Source: Sphaerosporella brunnea
Lineage: Eukaryota; Ascomycota; Pezizomycetes; Pezizales; Pyronemataceae
Direction: 5' to 3'
Assembly: GCA_008704415.1 (NCBI GenBank)
Contig: VXIS01000149.1
Location: 43,842 to 107,841 of the forward strand
DNA: 64,000 bases
Part shown: positions 1-11,394 of the stretch, piece by piece
Layout: each line of letters begins with the position of its first letter
How positions within the stretch are numbered: position 1 is the first letter of the stretch
The notes under the pieces: generated by a model
The model's input: only the letters and a program-made list of their open reading frames with translations
Told to the model about the DNA's origin: nothing
The model's database searches: none
Made by a program: the position numbers and the translations under genes

Positions 1-439
1 GCTTGCTACAATAACCAACCTCTCGTTTGCTGCACGAGCGGTCACTCTGAACCTGTGTGAATCCTCAACTTCCCGTCTATAGAGGCCGTTAAGGGCTTAG
101 AACGGGGTATTTAAATGACGGGGATAGAAGGGGGGTGCTATATACATAGCAAATATCTATACCGGCGAAGGAAACAGCGATTTCTTCCCCGCCGAGCTCA
201 AGGTGCTCTCGGCCGGCCCCCGATTTCTCATGCCGAAATCTTGTTAGGGTCTTTGTTCCCTAGCTGCCCAGCAATAACAGTGCTCTCATGACGGCCTACA
301 ACACTTAACTTCCCCTTCAAGGCTGTGGTTTTGGATCCGGTGTTGTAGCTGTTGTAGCAGGACAGCTTCCCCCTTATTAAGAAAAGTCGTGAATGCGGAC
401 AAGGAGATTCAGCGCTATAGGCCTTTTTTTTGTTTTTTG

Positions 440-1160
440 TTTTTGTTTTAATCATAATGTATTCGGCCGCTTGCGGCCATGACATATATAGAAAGGAACT
501 ACATGCTGCCCCTAGGCTCGAGTCCTACTGTGGGGCTTACGTTCCTAAGGAAAAGGACCAAGGAAATAGAGCATGATCGTACCAAGGAGACTCGTAGAGA
601 AGGTATAGGAAATAGAGACATTGTCAAGGAGAAAACATATTAGGCCACGTCCCCACTTTGGTGCTGTCCAAGAAGGCAAGCACCGCCTCCATACAGCGCT
701 CGTCGTACAACAGGACCCTGATGGTCGTATTCGTCTTCCGTCTTTCTTGCCCATCTTGCCCCCTTGTTTGTCTTGATTCTTTTTTGTGGCGTCGGCCACA
801 GCTTCCCACAGCACTGCTTGCTCTCTCTTCCATCTTGCGCAGGACTTGAACAGGTGTTCTCTCGTCCGGACTGGTTTGCCTGCGCAGAACCAGCATTTGT
901 CGTCCTCGCGGCGACCTGTCCGGTGCAGGTAATCAGTGCAGGTAATCGGAGAAGACTGTTTTTCAACGACAGCCAATCAAGGATCGCTACTCGTGAGCCT
1001 ATAGAGCTGTTCCACGGCCTTCAAATGCCACAAAGCCCTGGCATCACGTTTCTTCCAGCTCAGACTGGGAAAAGCACCGCTTGCACCGCTTGCCACCGAA
1101 AGTTCACATGTAGGTACATAACAGGACTGGAAAGTTCCGCAGCCTGTTCTCGATCAAAAA
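440..1160 (-). mobile_element. 3' fragment of a Tad1-like non-LTR retrotransposon (LINE), decayed
   Basis: Read on the minus strand, this is the C-terminal end of a fungal LINE ORF2. A segment around 780-945 encodes the terminal zinc knuckle: CWFC, then REHLFKSC with a downstream W, as in Tad1-type reverse transcriptases. The reading frame shifts at about 740-790, where the likely natural C-terminus (LLYDERCMEAVL...) lies in another frame, and a stop precedes the segment, so this copy is dead. Downstream is a 3' UTR containing the palindrome GGCCGCTTGCGGCC. It is followed by an A-rich tail (T-rich on the plus strand at 425-450), as expected for target-primed integration. The same 3' UTR occurs at about 4378-4500 and 37795-37960. 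No reverse transcriptase catalytic region is present, so the copy is strongly 5'-truncated or broken by later insertions. Confidence 0.8.
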
Positions 1161-1389
1161 GCGAGCATGGCGCATATGGCGCCTTTGTTGCATGTTGTGA
1201 CAGCGATGTTTGTTGTGCTACCTCTGGTAGCAATATCCAGAACGGGATGCATCATGAATGGGATGATGGGTTGGGCTTGTGGGGGAGAAACTATGCGCGG
1301 TCCACTCCCGGATCTGTTCGTCATAAGACATGCCAGAACCACGGGCCTCTCCGTTCCGTCGGAGGATTAGCAGAACAGAGAACACGCTT

Positions 1390-1660
1390 ACTGTCGTTTG
1401 CATAAGTGTAGTCGTTTCCACTTCTCAACCGCGCTCGAGAAAAGTAGAGTCTGTGCACGCCGTTCCTTCCCGTCTTGTCGTCGTCTTGTCGTTGACCATA
1501 CAATTCAGGCAACGCTCTGGGCGGGCGTTGCCTTAATTGCATACGGTCAACTACAAAACAGGCAACTGCGCGCCCGCAGACTCTATTTCTCGTGCACAGA
1601 CTCTACTTTTCCCGAGTGCTGTTGAGAAGTGGAAACGACTGCACTTATGCAAACGACAGT
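1390..1660. repeat. 271-bp foldback element (long imperfect palindrome)
   Basis: The outer arms (about 1390-1460 and 1590-1660) are inverted copies that begin ACTGTCGTTTGCATAAGTG. An inner pair of arms, GTTGACCATACAATTCAGGC at about 1493 and its complement ending near 1551, lies inside. Almost the whole segment can therefore fold into one hairpin. It has no coding potential, which fits a MITE or foldback transposon. Target-site duplications are not obvious. Confidence 0.75.
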
Positions 1661-2373
1661 GAATATGTAAAGTATTGCCCAGTCTCGGTGTTACCGGCGA
1701 CAGCTACCAAACATGCATGCAGGTTTACCGGCGACGTTAACAACGTTGGCGCCTCGATCTATCCCGATATCAGGTGCGCGGCTGCTGGGCTAACTACCAT
1801 TCCAGAAAAATCAAGGATGTTCGTATGTGCTTTTTTTCTGTACGAACACAAAACTCCGAGCGATTTGGATAGGGGTATCCATGCCAGCGGGTTGATCCGC
1901 AGATCGACCCCCCTATCTAACCATTTCTTCCACAGCGATTGGCTGGAAGAGTGTCAGAACTTAGAAGAATAATTTGCGTCCCTTGCTATGTGTTTCACAG
2001 TCCGGTTTATCACGCTTACCACCCCCACTTCCCGCCCTCCAGGGAGCGGCATCTTCCTTGTCGTTTGGGCCGCTGAGCGTTAGAAGTCGTGCAGGATGGA
2101 GAAGCGGATCCGGATGATTGGGTTACGACTAACTCTTCACCCTTTTGACCGACGATTTGATAAAGAACAGGACCATTATTTCTGGGACAAGAGAAAGGCG
2201 AAGCCCATACAACACAAGCCATTAAGTTGAAGAAAAAAATTTAAAAAAAAAAAAAAAAAAACACATGGATGCCTGAATCAGATACCAGATCTGCCGCCGG
2301 GGTAACACCGTAGACTCAAAACGAAAGTGCAGAACATTATACCACCCCCCCTTTCCGTCAACCACCTCCAGAT

Positions 2374-2724
2374 CTAGTGGACTCTACCTCCGCCGCGGCG
2401 GCTATACGCCACAACCCCTTCGGCAACCGCATCCTGGGCCAGCCATGCGTGTATCATTGGATCAACAGTTCTGTCGCCGTGGTGCTCGTGGCTGGCTAGA
2501 GTCGAGGCTGGGAGCGAGACCATGGCTGGTTGACCAGATCCCACGCCGCTCCCAGGCAAAGCTGCTGCTGCTGGAGCTTGAGGGCCCGGAAGGTCGAGCC
2601 CGAGAGATAGAAGAGCGTCATAGTGAATTGCGAGGGACTGAAGAAGTGAAGCTCGGTAGTCTGGGACATCGGTGGGCAGTGGGGGGAGTGCTGCTGGGGA
2701 CGTCGTTGGTTGAGTAGAAGTCAT
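2374..2724 (-). CDS. possible small hypothetical protein, 116 codons
   Basis: This is an open frame starting MTSTQPTTSPAALPPLPTD and containing a short helical stretch (YRASLLQSLAIHYDALL). It is rich in Ala, Pro and Gly. I do not recognise a family. It lies in a repeat-rich gene desert with no clear splice or promoter context, and may be spurious. A poly(A) run at about 2240-2260 lies just beyond its stop. Confidence 0.2.
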   Translation of the reverse strand: MTSTQPTTSPAALPPLPTDVPDYRASLLQSLAIHYDALLSLGLDLPGPQAPAAAALPGSGVGSGQPAMVSLPASTLASHEHHGDRTVDPMIHAWLAQDAVAEGVVAYSRRGGGRVH

Positions 2725-3554
2725 TTCGTTTTTTTCGTAAATTTACGGAAAGAGTGAATAAGATGGTAAACCACTAAGGGAATTGGATTCTGAGGATGGT
2801 GTGGACCAGCCTCAAGTTCGTGATAGTCGCGTGAAAAGAGAAGGACTGGGAGCGAACGATGAGGGAGTGATTAGGATTCACGATATAACTGACGAAGAGA
2901 GGAAGACTAGTGCCTTGGACTTCTTATATATATATATACAAACTATACTTCTGCGGAATATAGTGATTTATTTTCTTTTGCCTGCGGCTGATCGGATCGA
3001 AACCCCACAGACAGTGGTGGCGACAACACAGCAGACGGGACAGGTTTGAGTTTCGGGTCATCGTTAACAGCAGTGTTGATGGCGTTCAGCCTAGTTGAAA
3101 AATTTCTTTTGGAGCCTACCCTCGACGACTTGGATAGCGGATATGTATCACCAATCTATATCTGTTGTTTACCTAGCACCAGGGACTTGCTCTGCAGGCG
3201 ATTTACAGTGGGCTTCGTTTGACCACTCGAGGTGATAGAAGGGGACATCCGTGGTTTCAGGCCCGTTAGCGTCTGTATCTGAGGATTTTTGGAATCCCTG
3301 CCACCCCGGAAAACTGAGATCCTCGTTAAATCATAACATCTAAGTACATAGGTTAACCAAACGAAACCAATCACATGTTGGACATAAAATTTTCTCACAA
3401 GTGGGGAACACAGAGTCAGGCGCCTGCCTGAGCCGCATTGAAACAGAGCCACCTGCACGTAAGGGCAGCAAGTTCCTTCTTGCCTGCTTTCCTTCTGAGA
3501 CACAAGGGAGTCCGAGGCATCGCTGCTAGCCAGTACAGATTGGTCAACGCTTTA

Positions 3555-3902
3555 CATCCTTTTCGACGTCTAAGAAAGTCCGTAGCCGGCAACTTTGATG
3601 AAATCACAGAAGCTCATCAATCTCGTTGGTTGGCGGGCCAAAGAGTGCACATTCAGAGTGCGAGCATAGCTGAATGAGGCGTTTGGTTAGGTGGAAATTA
3701 CTGCGCTCTGTCCAGAGCACACCGCCTGGTTGAGAGACATGATAGGCAAGCGAATGAGTGCCATTTCTGAAAGTTAATTGTCGGAAGCGGCATTGAAACA
3801 TGTGAGCCACCGTCTACCAGCATTCCTCATGGTCGTCCCACCAAGAGGCGCAAGCGTAAGGTTGGGATTCGTCACCCGGGGGATAGGGCTGATGCTGGGA
3901 TA
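3555..3902 (-). repeat. unclassified dispersed repeat, copy A
   Basis: The reverse complement of this segment matches 13817-14106 over most of its length, starting at TATCCCAGCATCAGCCCTA and fading at the AAGGATG near 3555. Relative to copy B it has an extra block of roughly 80-90 bp in the middle and a few short indels. The longest shared stretch is the block containing GGCGGTGTGCTCTGGACAGAG. A short frame (CSHSECALFGPPTN) is open in both copies, but neither encodes a recognisable protein. Confidence 0.75.
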
Positions 3903-4329
3903 AGGATAAAATAGGCCGTGGGGAAGCGAGCCTGGTGGGGATGTGAAAATGCGAAGGGAGCAGGCGGATGCCAAAAAAAATTATTGAAAAAATTCCAAGA
4001 GCTCTTAAAAAAGCGGCAGACAGCCTTTAGATGCCTTGTAAAGAATTTTGTGTGAGGATCTATCACGAGAAATTGTAAATAGAGGAAGTATCGTATTGAC
4101 TCGGATATAAATCACAGTTGAGCACTCGCGCCCAGCCAGATGATCGAATTCCCTGAAATCCAACGAAGGAAACTGCATCAAAACCAGACAACAAGCACAC
4201 CAAAATCTGCTCGCCGATGACAGGTGCATGGGGGCCGTTATGTATTTCCTAAGTACCACCAAGGTTGGGGCATGGCCTGATAGAGGCACTCTGTGTTGAG
4301 ATCTCATTGCTTATGACATATCACGAATT

Positions 4330-4505
4330 TCCTTGGTGCAATTATATTACATGGTGCGAATTCCTTGGTGCGATTTCCTTGGTCTTTTTTCCTTAGAAGG
4401 GCCCCAGGCCTCAGTAGTCGGCTCTGCCGAAGGGGTAGCATAGTCTCTTCTTTCTACATATGTCATGGCCGCAAGCGGCCGAATACAATATGATTAAAAC
4501 AAAAC
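4330..4505 (+). mobile_element. 3' end of Tad1-like LINE, second copy (plus orientation)
   Basis: From about 4378 (CCTTGGTCTTTTTTCC) to 4500 this matches, in opposite orientation, the 3' end of the LINE fragment at 440-570. It includes the GGCCGCAAGCGGCC palindrome and the ATGATTAAAACAAAA tail. No coding part is attached, so the copy is a very short 5'-truncated insertion. It forms the 3' border of the ORF at 4463-5488, whose last codons come from this repeat. Confidence 0.75.
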
Positions 4506-5488
4506 CAAAATTTGCTCTTGTCCGCCATACGACTAATATCGTCCCAAGCGCGGTGTCCCACCATTGCGGCGCACAAGGGGTGTCCGCTCACCCATGGCTC
4601 CTCGAAAAAATCACCAGATGGTGCAGCCTTGGACCATTTGTTGCCTTTGCGTTCAAGACAAAAGGCCTCTCGGTTCGCCACCGCCAGCAAGTGACGGTCC
4701 AGCGCGCCATTGTCGACCGTCCACTGAACGTCTCCACATGGCAATTGCATGGGCTCGCTGGCACGGGAAGAAACAATGGCGATCAATGAATGCATGTCCG
4801 AGTCCTTACTCACGTCGTCAGGCTTCTTCCCATCATTGGTCGGCGGAGCATGAACGTTGAACGCCCCGTTAACCCACGCAACAACCATCCAGAGCACAGG
4901 ATCTTGCCTCGCAAAGATAAGCATCGATGCAAAGGCGTGAACGGAGCGGTGGCCTGCGTAAAACTGCCCCTGGTGCCAAGTTGCGGGGCTTGTCCCTTCT
5001 AGCAGGGTGATCTCCACCTGCTCACCGTTCTTCAATCTCTCCATGGTATCTCGACCGATGGCCTGTTCCAAGGCGAACTCAAGCTGGTCTCTCGTAGGCA
5101 TCAGGATTGATTTCGACCAGGCCGGGATTGACACAGGCGCAGTTTTGGGGCGCCGCCCAGGAGCACGGTATGTGCGACCATCCATGGCTTTGGGTTTTTG
5201 CCGTCTGCGTACTGGCGGTTCGGCTTCATCGTCCTCGTCTTCCGATGCGCTATCGCTCTCTGACTCAATTTCCGGAAAGCTCTCGGCTGGAGCTTTTCTC
5301 GGGCCCTTTCTGATTTTATATTCTCGCACCTCCGGGTCTGGACCTTTACACTCACTGCACCACCACCACTCTTGTCCATCACGCTGAAACTTGACCCCAT
5401 ACAAGTAGATGTGGGAGGTCAGCGGCCGCTTTTTTGAGCCTCGTCCCTCAGTAGGAGTCCCGGTCACAGGATTCAGTCCGCGCTTCAA
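4463..5488 (-). CDS. unknown protein, 341 codons, 3' end replaced by LINE sequence
   Basis: This is an open frame of 341 codons. The N-terminal part (residues 20-60) has a basic run and a WWWCSECK motif, which recalls the half-site of a BED-type or zinc-ribbon finger but lacks an obvious complete metal set. Residues 70-100 are acidic and Ser-rich, followed by a basic stretch. The remainder is a mixed globular region that I cannot assign. The last 15 or so codons (FWFCFNHIVFGRLRP) lie inside the LINE 3' tail at 4463-4505, so the natural C-terminus was lost on insertion. It sits just downstream of a piggyBac-type remnant on the same strand and may be transposon-associated, but nothing proves this. 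Confidence 0.45.
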   Translation of the reverse strand: MKRGLNPVTGTPTEGRGSKKRPLTSHIYLYGVKFQRDGQEWWWCSECKGPDPEVREYKIRKGPRKAPAESFPEIESESDSASEDEDDEAEPPVRRRQKPKAMDGRTYRAPGRRPKTAPVSIPAWSKSILMPTRDQLEFALEQAIGRDTMERLKNGEQVEITLLEGTSPATWHQGQFYAGHRSVHAFASMLIFARQDPVLWMVVAWVNGAFNVHAPPTNDGKKPDDVSKDSDMHSLIAIVSSRASEPMQLPCGDVQWTVDNGALDRHLLAVANREAFCLERKGNKWSKAAPSGDFFEEPWVSGHPLCAAMVGHRAWDDISRMADKSKFWFCFNHIVFGRLRP

Positions 5489-5639
5489 GTTTCGCCTTCT
5501 CCTTGGGGTATCTATTGTTAGAATTAGGTAGTGAGGAAAGCCTTATTGAGGTACAGTTGCTTTATTGTAGCTCGCTAGAAGTGAAGTAATAACACTGCAA
5601 ACAAACGGCCCCCCCCCCTCAAGCATGACTCACTAACCA

Positions 5640-6120
5640 TCACTCGCGAGTTCTGGTTAAACAAGCCTCAAACACGAAGATTACAACATCTATCGTCTCC
5701 CCGGTGATATCAGGATCAGCAGGGGGTTCAACAGAAGGAGACATCAATTGGTCCGGTTGGGAGTTCGCACTGTGACTCATCTTATCCAGTATCTTGACTA
5801 TCTGGAGTATCTGAGTGGCCTTACAAGGGAAAATAGCTTTTGGCTTGATATTGAGCAGCTTGAACACCATCGAGCAAATGATAAAGGCGTTGACGATGGC
5901 GCAAAAAAAAAGGAGTGGCATCCAGTTGTGGACTGTCCGCAGTTGCACGGAATAATAGCTCTGTCGTTGGTCTACGCCACCCATATGAAAATTGTAGCGC
6001 ACTGAGGCTTTGGGCAGTGCCAACTATCGACTGGCCCCCCACACTTCTTGAACCGGTGTTCGGTTTTGTTTGTGCGGTTGTCCTAGGTCTCCTGCGTAGT
6101 GCCATTTCGACATTCCGCAC
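5640..6120 (-). pseudogene. decayed piggyBac-type transposase, C-terminal part
   Basis: On the minus strand the frame at 6023-5640 reads YNFHMGGVDQRQSYYS. This matches the highly conserved piggyBac (DDE_Tnp_1_7) signature YNxxMGGVDxxDQxxxYYS, followed by the usual hydrophobic helix (LFFCAIVNAFI). The preceding part of the protein (RRRPRTTAQTKPNTGSRSVGG) lies in a different frame at 6120-6030, so at least one frameshift separates the pieces. The conserved Asp of VDxxD is also lost (VDQRQ). The upstream catalytic core is absent. This is a dead fragment, not a domesticated gene. Confidence 0.7.
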
Positions 6121-6515
6121 AATCGATAATCACATACAATCACTTGTTTCAAAATCTCACACATGCAACACCTCCATTCCCATCCACGCTCCGCCCACGC
6201 CCACCCTATGCTACACTACAACCATAAACGAAAGCAAACGACAGCAAGCAAGCGTGTACACACAACGGGGAAAAGGTATAAAAGAGCTGTCAAAAAGAAA
6301 CAAATCCTTCTCGTATTGGTTCCCCCATCCCCCATCCACCACCAATCATCTCCTTCCCAACACTGCAACCAGCCCAATCATCCAAACAAAAACTCCCGAA
6401 ACAATCGCTAACACCCATAAATCAAAAATCAAAACATCAAAAGCTCTGATACAGCAAAGACAGGAACGCGCAAAGGCACACAAAAACCAAAAACGGACGG
6501 TAAGTAATTCATCAA

Positions 6516-6551
<36 letters not shown>

Positions 6552-6983
6552 AGTGCGAGGAAAGAAAAGATGACACCACGAAGTAGGATAAACGAAAACC
6601 CGCCCAAATGATATCAACGTTGAGGCAATAGATATAAAATCGCGAGCAAAAAAAAGACGGAGGGAAACACTTATGGAAAAAAAAACACAGAAAGTTCGCA
6701 AACCTCCCTATAAATGATTACAGGAATCAGAAAAAAAAAAAAAAAAAAAAAAAAACGTTGACAAAAGTAACTGGAGATTCCAGACGAAGGATAGAGGTTA
6801 AGCTCGTCCAGAAAAGGACCTATGGTGAAGTGATGAAAGTATAATGTGATACCCGTCCATGGCGAGTAGAATCGAACTAAATGCAGACTTTTTGTGTATA
6901 TTTCGGAGGGTCATCATAATCGTTTCATCTGCGAGCGTTGCGGGCGTTTGCGTATCGTGCACATCGTTTCGTCGTCGGATTCA
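6121..6983. other. non-coding spacer with poly(A) tracts
   Basis: I see no supported gene here. There are two long plus-strand A runs, at about 6520-6548 and 6731-6753. The segment serves as the 3' flank of the transcription-factor gene on the minus strand. Confidence 0.6.
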
Positions 6984-9915
6984 TCAACCAATAAATTCCC
7001 CGTTGACTATCTCCCACCATGCCACTCCCTCAGACCATACTCTCTGCATCAACAGTCTGGCATGCTTGACCTGGAAAAGGTTAGGAAAGTGTCTGCGATT
7101 TTGAAGTTGCAGCATTTACCTGAGTCAACCCAGTTTTTTCCACCTCCAGCATCCGCTGCAGTGTGTATCGCCGGTGTTCGTAATCGATGGCCTCGCAGCC
7201 AGCAGTAAACAGCGGGAACAGCAAGCAGTTCTCTGCCGTTCCGCCATGCTTGACCTTGTACATCGCCTCCACAATCAGACCAACGGCATGCTGCACGTCG
7301 GAATGGTCGGTAGGATAACCCAACACTCTGCGATAGAGGTGAATCTCTGCCGCCCAATGGAACGCATCGTTTGTGGCTAAAAGCTCCTCCTCATCAAAAT
7401 CGTCGATGTCACTGCCGTTGTGGAAGTGCGCGTATCCATCGTCATGGGCATGGCTACATCGGCCAACAGATTTCGACTTGGATTCCCGCAGCTCATCGCG
7501 TAACCGAAGGGCATTTCTAAGCACCTCCTTGGATGGCTGCCAGATGTTCTCCTGTTCGCGACTACCCCGGCGCATTTGCTTGAGCATCTTGCGTTCGCCT
7601 TCGCACCGCCTAGCAAGCTCCCCGATTTTATGGAGAATGGAAACACATCGGGTCGTGAAGCCGAAAAAGCAATCCACCGAAAATTCCGCCAACTCATCTT
7701 CAGTATCGTTGGTCCAATACTTTCCGCTGTCACTCAATACCGGCTCATCGATCTCCCTGCCACTCAGCCGCCCCAGGAGGTCCAGATAAGCGAACCACCT
7801 CACCAGGAAATACGAGACAGTATCGCCGCTGTGCATGCCTTGGGCACCACCTCGGGAGACAATAATTCTCCGTGCAGCATTCAAATGGGTTTGCCACGTC
7901 AATCCGCTCGAAGCGAATGGATTAGGCGAAACGATTTGGTAGGAAGCGAGCATGATTGCTGTAGCAAGACTTGCATCGCTCGTGGCACCTGCTGGATGGT
8001 TCAATGCGATGTTGAGGCTCCGCACCGTCTCGTCAATGAACCCGCCGATCCGTTCCGTCGGTTCCGGATGGTTGAGTAACCGCGCTTGATGACTAGCCGA
8101 GTATGCAAGCAGCAAATTCATCAAGTGGTCCGTTTCAACAGCCACTAGATAACGCAATCAGCGATGCGCAATCAAAGTGGGGTACACAAACAAGGGTTAC
8201 CCACTTTGTGGCAAAATGTGCTTGAACGGATTTTCCGAGCAGTCGTGCGGCACCAGCAACCTTGCGGTATGTTTCAAATAGTGGTGGAAGTACATCTTGT
8301 TTTGCTCGTTGGACAGCAACCATTGTGGTAGGGGATCTAGCCTTCTAGGAATGGACATCTGGTCCGGATAAGCCGAGTTCAGTTTGAAAAATCGTCGGGC
8401 ATTATTCACCTGCATGTTGAAGTTGTCGCCTTCAAAGTCGTTCCGCGGAATCTCCTCAACGTCGTCGTCGTCGTCCAGGTCTTGGCCATGGCCATTGGCG
8501 TATCCTGAGGGCTCCTCCGGTTTGAAGTTCATCCCATATCCGTTATAGCCTCCGTTGTAAGCATCCACTAAACTCTCGACTGACACTCTGCGCATCACCA
8601 CGTTAGAGTCCATACCGATTCCAGTCACGGCGGGTAGATCCATGAGGGGTTCAGCCATGCTGCTCATGGGCCCCATAGTGACAACAGGCCCCATAGTGAC
8701 GACAGGCCCCATAGTGACGACAGGCCCCATGCTAACGACCGGCCCCATGGTGACCGGCATGAAGTCGACAGCCTCCGCCAATGATGCAGTAAGTTGAGGA
8801 GCCGAAGTCATGGGAGTCATGGTGTGCCTCCCAGTAGTGTAAATATACGGTGACATCGGCGGCGGTGCCGTGGGTGAAGTGCTAGTCCTGAGTTTCTTGG
8901 GGGGTGATGCGATAATTGATGGAGGAGGGTGATGGAAGTTCTTGTGTTGCTGAGGAGACATGACCGGCCCTTGCGCAAATGGGATTTCGGGACTGGAAGA
9001 GTGCGGGCGCGGACTGTGAAAGCTTGTCGTCGCAAGAGGCGAAGTCACTGTATGATTGGGAGAGAAGGACCCAGAAGAATAAGGGCTGAAATACGGCCGG
9101 TCGGCATGGCCTCGCATTTGGCTCTCATCAAAGGGGGACGCCAGCGACGGCGCAGAGCTGGTGGGCGTCACGGTCTGCGGCCATCCGAAGGAATTCGAAC
9201 GACTATGGGTGTGGCCGTTTGTCCTGGACGTGCTGCGATCAGGCCGCAATGGCTGCGCCATTGGTATTTGTACGGTCAGTCCTGAATCGAGCGGGGCGGT
9301 TGTGGCGATCGGTGCCGCCATAGACATGGTGGCAGGAGATGGCGGTGGTGGCGGCGCCGGCACGTTGTGAGCGGGCAAGGCGGGCATATTCTCGCCGACG
9401 GCAAAGACTGTCTGGTATCCCGACATGCCAGTCTTCTTGTTGCTGTTCACTCGAGGTACCGATGGCTTCCTGGCCGTACTCGGGCTCGCCTGAATGAACG
9501 CCTGCGGGCTCGGGAAATGCTGGTTGAGAGAGAATTGGCCTGCACCGGGGATGAACTGGGACTGATCATCGCCATTCGGATCGTGATTTCCTCCATTCTC
9601 CTGCAACTTCTTTTTCAACGGCCGCCCACCCCAAGACAGTCGAATTTTGTAGTCGCAGTCTTCATCGAGTCGCTCGCAGTTGCTGCATCGCGGTTTCTCC
9701 TCGCCACACTTGACTTTCCGTGCTTTGCAGTTCCTAAAATGCAAACATCAGCTCAGGCCACATTGAGATCCGCGCATCACGACTCGGACTCGAAATCGAA
9801 TCCGGCCATCGCAAGTGAGATAGAAAAAATAAATAAAAAAAGGCAAGGTTTGTTACCAACAGCCGTTTCGACTCCGTCGCCGAATCTCCCTCCCTGCGAC
9901 CGGTGCACGAGGCAT
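6984..9915 (-). CDS. Zn2Cys6 fungal transcription factor
   Basis: I rebuilt four exons: 9857-9915, 8205-9733, 7120-8144 and 6984-7070. The introns are 123, 60 and 49 nt and the product is 899 aa. Splicing exon 1 to exon 2 completes a canonical binuclear cluster: CWNCKARKVKC then CSNCERLDEDC at residues 20-45. Next comes a long disordered Pro/Ser region with an acidic DDDDD stretch. After that is a helical C-terminal half (HILPQMAVETDHLMNLLLAYSA onward) typical of the Fungal_trans_2 regulatory domain. The last exon ends WEIVNGEFIG. The second donor is GTGGGT and joins with ...CTAG to keep the conserved LPQMAVE stretch open. It is a nuclear DNA-binding regulator resembling the 'ARCA-like' group. 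Its target genes are unknown, and no metabolic cluster surrounds it. Confidence 0.85.
8665..8757 (-). repeat. 18-bp coding minisatellite (MGPVVT hexapeptide)
   Basis: About five near-identical 18-bp units (GGCCCCATAGTGACGACA on the plus strand) lie inside exon 2 of the Zn2Cys6 gene and encode repeated MGPVVT units. Because the unit is a multiple of three, copy-number change would not break the frame. Confidence 0.85.
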
Positions 9916-10569
9916 TGAGAGATGGGATGAATATTTCCCCCGGCCTTCGGTGTTGAGTTTGGCTTTCTGGGGTGAGAAGTTGACTGGACGTTGGAAGTCG
10001 AGTCCAGCGACGAGGGCTGCTCTCGGTCTCTCTCTATCTCGCTCTCGGACAGTTGCCTTGCACGAAAACGGCTAGAGGGGCTCACGCTCAAGTCGGCGAG
10101 AAATCGCGGAGCGCAAGAATTTACAAGAACGGCCTTAAACCGACGGCAGCGAGTAAAGAAAGACCAGCCGCGTACGAAGATTCGGGAAAGGAATAAACGG
10201 CAAAGATTCGAGATGACAGGAGAAACGAGGGGTAAGATGTGGGATGGATTGGGGGGGGGGGGGGGAGGGGAGAAAACGGCTCAAGAAAGAAATGCGACGC
10301 GGCGGTGGGAGCGGCAGTGTGAAGTAAGGTCTCGGCGGGTGTGCTTTTCTTGGGGGCAGGATTATCAGCGGGGATGGCTAACAAGCAAGCAGCATGGCAT
10401 GGCATAGCACACACCAGCAAGCCCACTAGATACACCACGACCGAGTGGAGGGAGGGTTGGGGGGTGGTGGGTGGTGGGTGGGTGGTGCTGGGTGGCCGAG
10501 GGCGAGCAGACGGAATTATTGGTTGGGCGGCTGTTCGTTCGCTCGCTCGAATGAAGTACCACCTATGGG

Positions 10570-10621
<52 letters not shown>
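10570..10621 (+). repeat. (GGCT)n microsatellite
   Basis: About 13 uninterrupted GGCT/CTGG tetramers. The same tetranucleotide occurs again at 12634-12665 and as a short run near 42410. Confidence 0.95.
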
Positions 10622-11181
10622 TGTCTCTACTAGAGTAGGAGAAATAGGTACCGGTAACTATCCCATCCACTCTAGCATGTATCAAGTATCTTCTAGTCGT
10701 CGTGTACTCCGAGCCATCCGTCGACTTTTTGCTGGCAGGTTGCGTGTATGATGTGCCTATTTTGATCGAATTGGGATTCTTTTCCGCTGGGGGAGAGACG
10801 CTGTGGATCCCGCAAACTACAATTTTCCCTGGTAATATTATTATTCATGGGCGGGATTTTGCGATAATAATAATAATAATAACTAACGAACAAACGCAAG
10901 AGAGGGAAGCCGGACTGCGACTCGGGGGTCCGCCGTGGGGAGAAACTGATTGAAGGGGGGCCACCAAGAGAGAGATAGATAGGAATGTGGTTATGCACCG
11001 GCACCCCTCTGGACTGCGGGGAACGGGAAGACCGATGCAGTTAGTTGCTTTCATCTGACAAGCCGGACGTCAAGGAGGAAACACGAGGGCAGAGCCAAGG
11101 GAAGGAGGGGAAGTTCTGGAGGCAGTGCGATGTACCGGACGGCGGCGCAAGGTGAGCCCTTCTTCACCGCCGGATTCTCTG

Positions 11182-11394
11182 TTAACCCATGCGCGCGGGA
11201 CGGCCCCGCAACCAAACCTCCACAGCCATCGCCGCCAGCAACATCGGCAGCAACGCCGGCCCCAGCACGCTGCCTACCAAATACGCACCCATCGGATGTC
11301 CTTTGTTGAGCTTCTCGGAAAGTCTGGTGGATACGGGATAACAATCCAGTGACTCCGAGTGACAGCGCAGAAAGTCAAATAAAATTGGCTGCAT
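11182..11394 (-). CDS. possible 70-residue single-pass membrane peptide
   Basis: This open frame has a start at 11394. Its C-terminal half is strongly hydrophobic (GSVLGPALLPMLLAAMAVEV) and is followed by a basic end (WLRGRPARMG), which would suit a small tail-anchored protein. The family is not recognised and neither splicing nor promoter supports it, so it may be chance. Confidence 0.22.
   Translation of the reverse strand: MQPILFDFLRCHSESLDCYPVSTRLSEKLNKGHPMGAYLVGSVLGPALLPMLLAAMAVEVWLRGRPARMG

Noticed and set aside
764..1405. 213-codon plus-strand ORF
   Set aside because: It overlaps the LINE remnant in antisense and has no recognisable domain.
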